Below, piece after piece: positions 23,508 through 31,649 of a DNA stretch of 32,206 bases. This DNA is from JBFXAN01 sp050184225 (GTDB taxonomy: Bacteria > Chloroflexota > Dehalococcoidia > CAUJGQ01). The stretch's first letter is position 1. Each line of letters opens with the position of its first letter. The stretch lies in NCBI GenBank assembly GCA_050184225.1, contig JBFXAN010000070.1, positions 1-32,206 of the forward strand, in the 5' to 3' direction. The notes under the pieces were generated by a model. It was not told the origin of the DNA, made no database searches, and saw only the letters and a program-made list of their open reading frames with translations. The position numbers and the translations under genes were made by a program.

Positions 23508-24381
23508 AGGCGCGACTGTCGGCGGTGTATCGCCGAGGTCGAGTTCGTCGCTGGACACGAGGATCGTGGTGCGGAACTGACGGTGGGCGATGGTCCCCGG
23601 AATGCATATCAAGCCGGCGATCGGCTGGCTGCGTAAGATCTTCCGCCACCGAAGCACCCTGCTCGATCCCTCGTCAGGCTGTCCGTAAGGCGCTCTGCCT
23701 GCTCGGCTGCGTTCCACAGCCATCGATGTGGCAGTGCTGTTGAGTCAGCGACCGTTTGCATTCGGCCGTCAGCTACCCGACCGGTAGTTCAGTGCGAGCT
23801 GCTCGTCACTACTGGCGGGAACGATGCTCAAGCTCACCAGGACCCGTTCTGGTATGGCGCCTCAGCGCTGCTTGGCGCGCGTACCGACCTGATGACCCCC
23901 GCGCGTTGGTCATCTGCCTGTCAGGCTCCGGGGCGTGCCGCAATGACATGGTTCGCTTGCGCCTTCCGCCGATAGCCGTCCGTCGCTACAGGGGTACGTG
24001 TGCGCCTACATGCCCCGCAAGTGAGCTTGGCAGCAGGTCCTCCGGCAGGCCGTGCCCTTCGAAGTTGCCGTTCGACGCAGGGACTTGGTCACGGGGCGCG
24101 ATGACGGCCAGCGGGGAGGATAGGTCCGGGCTGTTGCGCGCTTTACCACAAGGAGTTGAACTCAAGACAGATTATGCTAAGAGAGAGCAGATCCTCGACG
24201 GATCTCCGGAGATCGAGGCACGAAGGCGATATATAGGGTCCAGAACGGTATCTGCCGATGCTGCTCGGAGGCTCCGCCCATCCGCTATGGTGGCCCGGGC
24301 GATCCCCGCGGTACCCGCGGTCGCCCAAGCGCCTCGGACCTCGATCCTCATGCGACACTGGCTCTGGTGCCGGGGGTTGCC
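23508..24381. other. Gene-poor stretch, no supported coding sequence
   Basis: No frame in this 870-bp region has recognisable protein features, and base composition looks less regular than in the flanking genes. A small perfect hairpin (TCGGCG at 23519-23524 with CGCCGA at 23531-23536) follows the acyl-CoA dehydrogenase stop but lacks a T tract. The region looks like decayed or rearranged DNA. Confidence 0.45.
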
Positions 24382-24606
24382 GTGGCCAGACCGTCCATTG
24401 CCGTCGACGATGAGGTGCTCCGGCGGGCCCGCAAACGCGCGCTCGACCAGGGTACGTCCGTGGGTACAGTACTCAGGGACTACCTCGATGCGTATGCCGG
24501 CGATCGTGCTCGGCGCATCGCCATGCAGCGATTCCTCGCGAATGCGGCGGGCAGTGAGGCTTGCTGTGTCGGGACTTGGTCACGCGATAAGCTGCACGAC
24601 TGCTAG
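24382..24606 (+). CDS. Orphan ribbon-helix-helix antitoxin (VapB-like)
   Basis: This 74-aa protein resembles ribbon-helix-helix VapB antitoxins: a short strand RPSIAVDDEVL, then RRARKRALDQGTSVGTVLRD and YLDAYAGDRARRIAMQRFLA, and an end, WSRDKLHDC, that recalls the conserved WTRDELHER tail. A GTG at 24382 is chosen; another GTG at 24367 is in frame. No toxin follows: the bases after the stop (24607-24877) show no PIN domain. The gene is therefore a solitary antitoxin or the remnant of a broken pair, within a gene-poor region that appears to have lost material. It is unrelated to the AbrB-type VapB at 66-308. Confidence 0.65.
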   Translation: MARPSIAVDDEVLRRARKRALDQGTSVGTVLRDYLDAYAGDRARRIAMQRFLANAAGSEACCVGTWSRDKLHDC

Positions 24607-24877
24607 TTCGCTGCTAGACAGTCCTGACGTGATTTGTCCTTTCGCATGACGCTTTTGCGCTAGCGATAGCGGCTCGAAGATTTCGGGATCGAGCAGGACC
24701 AGAACATGTTTGTTCGACCGGAGGCAGCGAACTGCTCAAGCCCATCGTCCGTACTGCGCTATGCCGGTACCGTGCCGATCGCCGGAGGCTCAATCGGTGG
24801 CGATCCGTGCGTGGCAGAATGCCCGCATCGGGCGGCAGCAATCCCGTCCGGGCATTGCACTGTCACGATGGCCAGCC

Positions 24878-25927
24878 ATGAATGACGCTTCGCCCGTAAC
24901 CGCCACGTCGAAGTGGGCCGCCGCCACGGTGCCGGGACGTTACCTGGCGAATGCCGCCAACGTGGCTGCGCGCCTTGGCTACCGAAACCGAGCCTGGCTC
25001 CAGCGCGCCGGGCTCGATCTGCGGGCGCTCGCCCAAGCCGGCAGCCGCATCAGCAGCGTCGAGTACGACCGGGCCATCACCCTGCTCGTCAAGGACAGCG
25101 GCGTGCCCGGGCTCGGGCTCCGCGTGGGCGGCAGCGAGAGCGCCGCCGACCATGGCGTGGTCGGTCACGCCATGCTGTGCGCTCCGACGGCCGGCGCAGC
25201 ACTGGATTTCTTCATCGAGTTCCAGGACATCACCGGACCCGTGGTGCACGTGTCCCGCGAAATGCGCGGCTCGCAGCTGGTACTACGGCTCTCCGAACGC
25301 GGCATCTCCGGTATCGCCGGTCTCTACGAGATCGAGAACACGATGATCGGCTTGCTCGGCATGCTGTCCGGCGGGGGGCCGCGCCCGCGAGCGCTGCGCG
25401 TGCAGCTCGCATACGCCGACCCGGGCTACCCGGACCTGTACCGCGAGTACTTCGGCTGCCGCGTCGATTTCCGGCAGGCGCACAACGAGCTGTGGCTGCC
25501 GGCGCGCATCCTGCGCCAGGTTTCGCCGCTCGCGAACGAGGAGTTTTTCGAGCTGTGCCGACGGCAGTGCGAGGTCATCCGCGCCAAGCTGACGCCGCTG
25601 GGATCGCTGCCCGAGCAGGTTCGCTGGCTGATGGCCTCCTCCGCAGGCTCGTTCCCGACCGAAGAACGGATCGCGCAATCGCTGGGCATCAGCGAGCGCA
25701 CGTTGCGCCGTCGCCTCGCCCAGGAGGGCACGGGCTTTCGGCGCATGCTGGACGACGCGCGTATTGCGCTCGCCAAGGAACACCTGCGCAGCTCACGGCG
25801 TGCCGTGGCCGAGATCGCAAAGCTCGTTGGCTACACGGGTGTTCACAGCTTCCATCGCGCGTTCAAGCGCGCGACGTCGCTGACCCCAGCGGCGTACCGG
25901 AGCGGCGCGCGCGCACAGGACGACTGA
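24878..25927 (+). CDS. AraC-family transcriptional regulator (N-terminal arabinose-binding-like domain)
   Basis: This 349-aa regulator has an N-terminal ligand-binding domain of the type found in OruR/ArgR-like AraC proteins (residues about 30-220, with GLGLRVGGSESAADHGVVGH and a YREYFGCRVDFRQAHNELWL segment). The C-terminal AraC double HTH spans about 255-345: EERIAQSLGISERTLRRRLA, then DDARIALAKEHLRSS, then AEIAKLVGYTGVHSFHRAFK and TPAAYR. I started at ATG 24878; the open frame upstream is not protein-like. It converges on the minus-strand redox operon with 19 bp between stops, so it may control that operon from a distance or the catabolic genes upstream. The inducer is unknown. Confidence 0.9.
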   Translation: MNDASPVTATSKWAAATVPGRYLANAANVAARLGYRNRAWLQRAGLDLRALAQAGSRISSVEYDRAITLLVKDSGVPGLGLRVGGSESAADHGVVGHAMLCAPTAGAALDFFIEFQDITGPVVHVSREMRGSQLVLRLSERGISGIAGLYEIENTMIGLLGMLSGGGPRPRALRVQLAYADPGYPDLYREYFGCRVDFRQAHNELWLPARILRQVSPLANEEFFELCRRQCEVIRAKLTPLGSLPEQVRWLMASSAGSFPTEERIAQSLGISERTLRRRLAQEGTGFRRMLDDARIALAKEHLRSSRRAVAEIAKLVGYTGVHSFHRAFKRATSLTPAAYRSGARAQDD

Positions 25928-25946
25928 GGCCCGCGGGACGCGCAGG

Positions 25947-26309
25947 CTAGAGCGGCGGTACGCCCCAGTGGCGCAGGAACCGCCCGGCCTCGATCTGGTA
26001 GATGTCGACCCGCAGATGCTCGAATGCCGGCTGCTGCCCATCCCGTGGTCGAAAGCGCGCCCGATGCAGGATTGCGACGTGCCGGTCGTCCCCCAGCGTG
26101 CATAGAACCTCGCGCTCCAGGATCTCGAAGTCCTGCAGCATCTTTCTGGTTGCCTCGATGTACGCGGCAGGTGAATCCTCGTATGCCTCGGTCATCGATC
26201 GGTAGTCCGGATGGAACACCTCCTCCACGCAGCGGAAGTCCGCGGCCAGCGTCTCGTCGTATAAACGCCGCAGCATCTGCTGGTAATCCGGCTTCGCCAT
26301 TGTCGTCAT
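25947..26309 (-). CDS. SnoaL-like (NTF2-fold) protein
   Basis: This 120-aa protein has the compact NTF2/SnoaL-like pattern: two N-terminal helices (YQQMLRRLYDETLAADFRCV), a HPDYRSMTEAYEDSPAAYIE segment, then curved strands VLCTLGDDRHVAILHRARFR, and the closing IYQIEAGRFLRHWGVP typical of ester cyclases and SnoaL-type isomerases. It may bind or isomerise a small hydrophobic substrate. Its ATG at 26309 overlaps the stop of the FAD oxidoreductase (ATGA), so it is the last member of the coupled operon. A much longer open frame upstream is only the shadow of that oxidoreductase. Confidence 0.82.
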   Translation of the reverse strand: MTTMAKPDYQQMLRRLYDETLAADFRCVEEVFHPDYRSMTEAYEDSPAAYIEATRKMLQDFEILEREVLCTLGDDRHVAILHRARFRPRDGQQPAFEHLRVDIYQIEAGRFLRHWGVPPL

Positions 26310-27646
26310 GCTGCTACTCCTGTCGTCAGTGGATCGAGATCGGCCCCGGGAACGATCCTGGATACGACGCGATGCGCCATGATCAACGCGCACTCCATGT
26401 ACGACCCACCGAAGAGGTCGCTGGTGAAGTGCAGCCCGTCCTGTCCCTGCTCTTGCGCGAGGAAATCGACGATCCGCCGATAGCTGCCGGGCCCGTAGGG
26501 TGTGTGTGAGTACGCATGCCGGACGATCTCGACGTCCCGGACCCACTGCGGCGAAAAGCCCGGCACGAGTTGCTGCAGATCGCTCATCGCGAGAGCGGTG
26601 ACCTCGGCATCCGGCATGCCGGCCAGCCGCGCCGACGCCGGATGGGCATCCCAAAGCGTCAGCACGCTCCTGCCCGAGGGCACCAGCGTCGGCGCCTTGT
26701 TGGCCGCGTCGATGGCCATCACGAAGTGCCGGCCGGCGCGCGGCTCCGCCATGTAGTTCACGAGCTTCGCATCGAGGCGCCGGTCGAGGTGGACGACCGG
26801 GATGCACTGCGCGATCTTCGGGATGTCGCGAAAGAAGGCCCGACGCCCGGCCATGGTGGCCGGCAGCAGGTCTTCGGTCGTATGTGGTGAGGTCGCCAGG
26901 ATCACATGATCCGCCGCTAGCGTCTCGCCATTGCCGGCGAGCCGTACGCCGCGTACGCGGCCTTGCTCGCACACCACCTCCGCCACCTTCCGTCCGAGCT
27001 GCACCGGCTGCCCTGCCGCGACCGCCTGCCAGAGCTGTTCATTGCCGCGGCGAAACGTGTACATGCGCGTCAGCGCTGCGATCCGGAACACGTGGTGCAG
27101 GTGCTGCACGCTGGTGTGCTCCGGCGAGGCGACATTCATGGCCGCACAGAGCAGCGGCAACAGGAAGCGGTGAAAGGCGTCCGCACCGTGCCGGTCGATG
27201 TACTCGGCGACGCTCAGCGCGTCCTCCGGCCCGGCCCACTCGATGCGATGCAGCCGCTGGCGGCGGTCCACGAGGAGCCGGCCGAGCGCGTATCTCCACA
27301 GCGCCAGGTTGCCGCGCAGACCGAGGCCCGGCATGTACGGCACCCGGCCCTGCACCCACGCCTGTCCGTCGGCACGTTGATAACGAGTCGCTCCATTGAC
27401 CTCGACGCAATCAGCGCGAAGCCGCAATCGTCGGATCAGACCTTCGACATGGGCATAGCTGCTGTGGAAGACCTGTGCACCGACATCGATGACGTCCTGC
27501 CCATGAACCCGGCTGACCACGCGACCACCGACCCGGTCGCTGGCCTCCAGGATCTCGTAGGAAACGCCGGCCCTCTGCAGCAGATGGCCGGCATAGAGTC
27601 CGCCCGGACCGGCGCCGACGACCACGCAATGTGGCGCCGAACTCAT
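26306..27646 (-). CDS. FAD-dependent amine-oxidase/protoporphyrinogen-oxidase-like enzyme
   Basis: This 446-aa flavoprotein starts with the dinucleotide fold VVVGAGPGGLYAGHLLQRAG (GAGPGG at 11-16), E34 at the ribose position, and SDRVGGRV, the GG-doublet of the amine-oxidase superfamily. The middle holds FRRGNEQLWQAVAAG and ADHVILATSPHTT, and the C-terminus has GLHFTSDLFGGSYMECAL, a typical FAD-closing motif. It probably oxidises an amine or a CH-CH bond. Both ends overlap neighbours by 4 bp (ATGA with the GNAT gene upstream and SnoaL gene downstream). A partial flavoprotein at the operon start may be its partner or act at another step. Confidence 0.87.
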   Translation of the reverse strand: MSSAPHCVVVGAGPGGLYAGHLLQRAGVSYEILEASDRVGGRVVSRVHGQDVIDVGAQVFHSSYAHVEGLIRRLRLRADCVEVNGATRYQRADGQAWVQGRVPYMPGLGLRGNLALWRYALGRLLVDRRQRLHRIEWAGPEDALSVAEYIDRHGADAFHRFLLPLLCAAMNVASPEHTSVQHLHHVFRIAALTRMYTFRRGNEQLWQAVAAGQPVQLGRKVAEVVCEQGRVRGVRLAGNGETLAADHVILATSPHTTEDLLPATMAGRRAFFRDIPKIAQCIPVVHLDRRLDAKLVNYMAEPRAGRHFVMAIDAANKAPTLVPSGRSVLTLWDAHPASARLAGMPDAEVTALAMSDLQQLVPGFSPQWVRDVEIVRHAYSHTPYGPGSYRRIVDFLAQEQGQDGLHFTSDLFGGSYMECALIMAHRVVSRIVPGADLDPLTTGVAA

Positions 27647-28398
27647 GCGTCCGGACCGGCGATCGGATATTCGAACCAGATGTGGTCCTCAGCGTAGCGC
27701 GCGGTGCCGGCAACACGGTCGACCACCAGTAGCTGGTGGCCACCCGGAATCACATAGCGCCCGCTCGCCGGAAACTGCATCCCGCACCATTCCTCCCACT
27801 GCGGGATCGGCGCACTCACCTCGATGGAGTCACGCGCGATGCCGAGCAGCTGCGGCGACAGCGCCATGTTCGACCGGATCCACGGGTCGAAGGGACGACC
27901 ATCGGTCGCCTTCCATGACAGGTAGTCTTCGGTCGAGAAGTTCGGATAGAGATGCTTGAGCGTCGGCCGTACCGGGATCACGAAGTGCTCGAATCCCTGT
28001 GCGTGGATGAGATCGAACACGGCGGCAAAGAGATGCCGGGCCACACCCTTGCCCTGGTGCTCTTCGGGCGTGATGGCCATGATGCCGCACAGCGTATTGG
28101 CGGCCACGCCGCGGCGATTCTCGTCGAGGCAGCGGCGCAGCAGATCGTTGTAACCGGGCAGGTTGGCGGTAGCGCCGTCCCAGCGGAAAGCCACCGCACT
28201 GGCGACCGCGAGCAGCGCGTCGCGGTCCGCATCCACGACGAACAGCTGCAGCTCGGGAAACGCGGACAGGATCAGCGGGAAGCACTCTCCCCACGTCGGC
28301 TCTGCATTGATGTAGGGCGGAAATGCCTCGGCCTCGAGCTCACCGATCCGGTGCTGCAGCTCCGGGCGTTCGGCCAGGGTCACGGCACGGATGTTCAT
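27643..28398 (-). CDS. GNAT-family N-acetyltransferase
   Basis: This 251-aa protein contains the acetyl-CoA-binding motif of GNAT enzymes: MAITPEEHQGKGVARHLFAA (about 106-125), after strands LFVVDADRDALLAVASAVAF, and followed by HFVIPVRPTLKHLYP. The N-terminus (IRAVTLAERPELQHRIGELE) is usual for the family. The C-terminal 90 residues are longer than a minimal GNAT and include a PGGHQLLVVDRV segment. It likely acetylates an amine or similar group on a small molecule, fitting the amine-oxidase-like neighbours. Start and stop overlap adjacent genes by 4 bp. Confidence 0.85.
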   Translation of the reverse strand: MNIRAVTLAERPELQHRIGELEAEAFPPYINAEPTWGECFPLILSAFPELQLFVVDADRDALLAVASAVAFRWDGATANLPGYNDLLRRCLDENRRGVAANTLCGIMAITPEEHQGKGVARHLFAAVFDLIHAQGFEHFVIPVRPTLKHLYPNFSTEDYLSWKATDGRPFDPWIRSNMALSPQLLGIARDSIEVSAPIPQWEEWCGMQFPASGRYVIPGGHQLLVVDRVAGTARYAEDHIWFEYPIAGPDA

Positions 28399-29207
28399 GG
28401 CTGCTGTCCCTCTCGAAAGTCAGGATGCTGCCAAGCGTCCAGGTACGACCTGGTGATCTCCCGCATCCGCTCGCCACTCATCGACTCGCCGTGTCCGCCG
28501 TGCACACAGGTGACATCCAGGGCGAGCAGCCGCTCGAGGGAGCGTGCGTAGTCGGTGCGGCTGGATTCCGGCAGGTTGTCGAGCAGCGGCCCGTCGTAGA
28601 TGGCGTCACCCGAGAACAGCACCCCCGTGGAGCGCTCCCACAGCGCGATGCTCCCCGGTGAATGTCCCGGCAGGTGCAGGACCTCGAAGGCGCGATCGTC
28701 GAGATCGACCACATCGCCGTCCTGCAACAGCGCACTCGGCTGCACGGGATGCAGCACATGCCGCAGTGGCTCGAAGCCCGCCGCAGGCACCGCGGTGATC
28801 AGCCATTCGTCGTCGAACGTATACCCGGCGTCGAGGAGTCGCGCGAAAATGTTCCGGTCGAATTGCGTCGTCGACAACGCCATACTATCCGTCGCTGAGC
28901 TCAGTACCGATGCCTCGGCGGCATGGATGAGACAGGTCTCGCCGGCGAACTCGTGCAGGCCGCCGACGTGATCGAAGTGCGCATGCGTCGCGACAACCGT
29001 GAGCGGCTTGCCGAACAGATCACGAGCCGCGTCCCGAAGGCTCGCCACGCCCAGGCCCGTATCGATCAGCAGATGGCGCCGTCGACCGCACAGGTGCCAG
29101 ACATTGCAGCGCAACAGCGGGTGAACGTGCGGTTCGCGCAGCAGCGTCACGCCGTCAGCGAAGCTGCGACGCTCGAACCAGCGCGATGCCACTGGCAGAC
29201 CGCTCAC
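28395..29207 (-). CDS. Metallo-beta-lactamase-fold hydrolase
   Basis: This 270-aa protein has the MBL zinc motif THAHFDHVGG (HxHxDH, about residues 69-78), a later HLPGHSPGSIALWE, FSGDAIYDG with the bridging Asp, and a final VHGGHGESM. All usual metal ligands appear present, so it should be an active hydrolase such as a thioesterase, lactonase or glyoxalase-like enzyme. The start is the GTG at 29207, which overlaps the MFS stop as GTGA; the frame extends farther upstream only as the shadow of the transporter gene. It is cytoplasmic, with no signal peptide. The substrate is unknown. Confidence 0.87.
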   Translation of the reverse strand: MSGLPVASRWFERRSFADGVTLLREPHVHPLLRCNVWHLCGRRRHLLIDTGLGVASLRDAARDLFGKPLTVVATHAHFDHVGGLHEFAGETCLIHAAEASVLSSATDSMALSTTQFDRNIFARLLDAGYTFDDEWLITAVPAAGFEPLRHVLHPVQPSALLQDGDVVDLDDRAFEVLHLPGHSPGSIALWERSTGVLFSGDAIYDGPLLDNLPESSRTDYARSLERLLALDVTCVHGGHGESMSGERMREITRSYLDAWQHPDFREGQQP

Positions 29208-30379
29208 GAGCGCACCTCGGCCATGAGCAGGGCGCGTCGCGTGCGCCGCACCGCCAATGCCATACCCGTGCCACACAGCCCGGTCAGTGCAGCCAACAGC
29301 AGACTCGCGTTCGCCAGCGCGGTGTAGCCGAAGCCGTCGATCACGAGGCCGGCAAAGACGGGCCCCAGCGCACCCCCCAGCACCTGCACACCGGCGACCG
29401 TGGCGGCCAGTCGTCCTGTTGCATCCAGTTCGGCGCAGCCTCCGAACAGAAACGGAATCACCAGGAAGTAGCCCAGGTTGAAGAAGGCGATCCCGATCAC
29501 GAGGTGGAGCGACGACGGCGGTGCGTAGGTGAACCAGCCGCAGCACCCGATCAGCGCGGTGCCCAGCAGGATCGGCCACTCCCGGCCCATACGATGTCCG
29601 AACAGCACCGGTACGGCCGCTCCGACCACGCCGGAGAACATCGACGCCGCCAGCAACCGGCCGATCTGATCGCCATCCAGACCGGCACGCAGCGCCGCGC
29701 GCTCGGCAAAATTCCAGATGCCGCCTTCGAGGATCGAGAACAGCAACATCGCGATGACGCCGAGCAGCCCGGCTCCCCAGACCCCGCCGAGTCCGGCGTG
29801 CTCACGCGGAATCTCGGCATGCGCCCGAGGCAGGATCCTGATCGCCGGAATCGCGCAGACCAGCACCAGGGCCGCGAACGCTGCCATCAGGCCCGCATAG
29901 CCGAAGCTCTGCTTGAGCCCCGCGACGACATAGATCACCGCCGTCATGACCAGGGTGATCCCCAGGGCCGCCTGCGCATAGAGACGATCCGGATCGGCCG
30001 CGGCCACGAGCGCCGCACCAGCGACGGCGAGGACGAGGCCGGCACCGAGTCCCGCAACAATCCGCAGTGCCGCGACCGCCGCGAATCCGGCCACACTGCC
30101 CGCCAGCAGATTGCAGATCAGCAGCAGTCCGACGCCGATTGCGACGACGCGTCCCCGATCCAGCCGGTTCAACATCGAGGACAGCGCCATGCAGCTGACG
30201 CCGATGGCGCCGATCTCGCCACTGTTGACGATGCCGGCCTGCACTTCGCTGAAGCCGTGGCTGTCCATCAGGCCGCTGATCGCCTGCGGCGCGACATTGA
30301 TGATGAAATTGCTGATCGCGAACCCGCCGGCCACGCCGATGAGCAGCTGGCGACTCGCGAGCGTTGCGGTGCGGATCAC
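29204..30379 (-). CDS. Major facilitator superfamily transporter
   Basis: This 391-aa integral membrane protein has about 12 hydrophobic segments, for example VAIGVGLLLICNLLAGSVAG, LGITLVMTAVIYVVAGL and GLLGVIAMLLFSILEGGIW, with a short hydrophilic loop at the middle (LPRAHAEIPREHAG). It probably exports or imports the product or substrate of the operon. I used GTG 30379; TTG 30382 is the next choice. It is 40 bp after the Rieske-like gene and overlaps the MBL gene by 4 bp. Direction and substrate cannot be told from sequence. Confidence 0.85.
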   Translation of the reverse strand: MIRTATLASRQLLIGVAGGFAISNFIINVAPQAISGLMDSHGFSEVQAGIVNSGEIGAIGVSCMALSSMLNRLDRGRVVAIGVGLLLICNLLAGSVAGFAAVAALRIVAGLGAGLVLAVAGAALVAAADPDRLYAQAALGITLVMTAVIYVVAGLKQSFGYAGLMAAFAALVLVCAIPAIRILPRAHAEIPREHAGLGGVWGAGLLGVIAMLLFSILEGGIWNFAERAALRAGLDGDQIGRLLAASMFSGVVGAAVPVLFGHRMGREWPILLGTALIGCCGWFTYAPPSSLHLVIGIAFFNLGYFLVIPFLFGGCAELDATGRLAATVAGVQVLGGALGPVFAGLVIDGFGYTALANASLLLAALTGLCGTGMALAVRRTRRALLMAEVRS

Positions 30380-30419
30380 CAACTCGCACCGTCCGGACGG
30401 GAACCGCGGGTCCGGCCGC

Positions 30420-31628
30420 TCATGCCAGTGTGTCCTCGAGGTCGTCCAGCACGCGATTGCTGAAGCGGTGGTGCATCACATCCCAGAATGGCGAGAAGAT
30501 CCGCTGGGAATAAACGGGCGACTGACGGGCCTGCTGAACCGCCTCGCAGATCGCACCATCCTCCCGGGCTGCCTGGGCGAAGCCCGCGCTCATCGACTCC
30601 GCGGCGCGCACGAAGTCCGGGTCGCGTGCGACATCGCGATGCACGCGGAACTGTTTGCGCTCGTGTGTTTCGGCGACGCCGTCCGGCATGGCCATCGCCA
30701 CTTCGATGAAGTCGGGCAGGATCGACACGTAGAAGTTCGGATAGAGCGTCGCGAAGGTCGCCGCATCGGGCTTGCGTCCGTCGCGACCGAGATGCGGAAT
30801 GTCGAGCGCGGGATAAGTCGCCGCGAACGCCGCGGCGCTGAAGCCGAGACCGAACAGTTCGCCGTCCATGATCTCGTGGAACGTCTTGCGACCGGCCGCA
30901 TCCACACGCGGTGTCTGCGGCGACCGCCGATAGGCCTCGTGCACGAAGTGTTCGTGCAGCACGTTGATCGCGGAGTTCTCGAAGAAGGTCTTCCAGTTGC
31001 AGCGGCACGACCCCTGCACGGCCACCGGACTCCCGGACTCATCGGCCAGGAATTCGCTGAGCCCGAAGTCGTACTCGGGAAAATTCCTGGCGATCGGCGC
31101 GACATAGGCGGCGAAGTCCGGTGGCGCCTCGCCGAGATTCACGAACACCGCGCCCAGGAACTCCCGACATGGCACCTCGGCGAGGCACACAGGCAGATGC
31201 GCCACGCGATCGAGCGGCGCGTGCTCGAGGCCATCCCAGTACGAGGCGCGCAACAGACGGCCGTCGAGCCCGTACTCCCAGCCGTGATACGGGGTCACGA
31301 GGCGCGACAGGCGGCGTGCCGGTGCCATCTGTAGCAGGCAACCGTCGTAGGGCGTGATGTTGTGAAAGGTCCGGATGCGGCCGTCGCTGCCGCGGATGGC
31401 GACCAGCGGTATGCCCGCGACGAGGAATGGCCACGTATCGCCGGCAGCGGGGACATCGGTGGTGAAGCAGCTCGCGATCCAGTGCCGGCCGTAGATGCGC
31501 TCACGTTCCAGCCGATAGACGGCGTCGTCGATGAACGCCTCGCGTGGCAGCGTTCGGGCCGCAGCGATGGGCAGGCGGACCCGCGCCAGCGCGGCAGGAT
31601 CGAGGAGCTGATGCAGCGATGAACTCAT
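30420..31628 (-). CDS. Rieske-oxygenase alpha-subunit homologue lacking the Rieske cluster ligands
   Basis: This 402-aa protein has the overall plan of ring-hydroxylating oxygenase alpha subunits: an N-terminal Rieske-like domain and a C-terminal SRPBCC catalytic domain. The Rieske ligands should be CxH...CxxH. Here the first pair reads FHNITPYDGC (T92, Y94) and the second LVTPYHGWEYGLDG (T112, H115). T92-to-T112 spacing is 20, the same as between the two cysteines in naphthalene dioxygenase, so the alignment is firm and three of four ligands are missing. The mononuclear iron His pair is kept (H225 and H230 in LHEHFVH), but the bridging Asp position is Asn (N222). D383 in FSPFWD may be the third ligand. 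GGGAGAG precedes the ATG. Confidence 0.85.
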   Translation of the reverse strand: MSSSLHQLLDPAALARVRLPIAAARTLPREAFIDDAVYRLERERIYGRHWIASCFTTDVPAAGDTWPFLVAGIPLVAIRGSDGRIRTFHNITPYDGCLLQMAPARRLSRLVTPYHGWEYGLDGRLLRASYWDGLEHAPLDRVAHLPVCLAEVPCREFLGAVFVNLGEAPPDFAAYVAPIARNFPEYDFGLSEFLADESGSPVAVQGSCRCNWKTFFENSAINVLHEHFVHEAYRRSPQTPRVDAAGRKTFHEIMDGELFGLGFSAAAFAATYPALDIPHLGRDGRKPDAATFATLYPNFYVSILPDFIEVAMAMPDGVAETHERKQFRVHRDVARDPDFVRAAESMSAGFAQAAREDGAICEAVQQARQSPVYSQRIFSPFWDVMHHRFSNRVLDDLEDTLA

Positions 31629-31649
31629 GCGGGACTCTCCCGTGATCCG

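Noticed and set aside
24080..24584. A 14-bp direct repeat, GGGACTTGGTCACG, at 24080-24093 and 24571-24584
   Set aside because: A match of this length is expected by chance about once or more in a window this size, and it has no flanking symmetry.
23756..24649. A 297-codon plus-strand frame across the gene-poor region
   Set aside because: No domain, unnatural composition, and it runs out of frame through the antitoxin gene.
29186..30463. A 425-codon plus-strand frame rich in Gln, Arg and His
   Set aside because: It is antisense to the MFS transporter gene; composition reflects the complement of hydrophobic codons.
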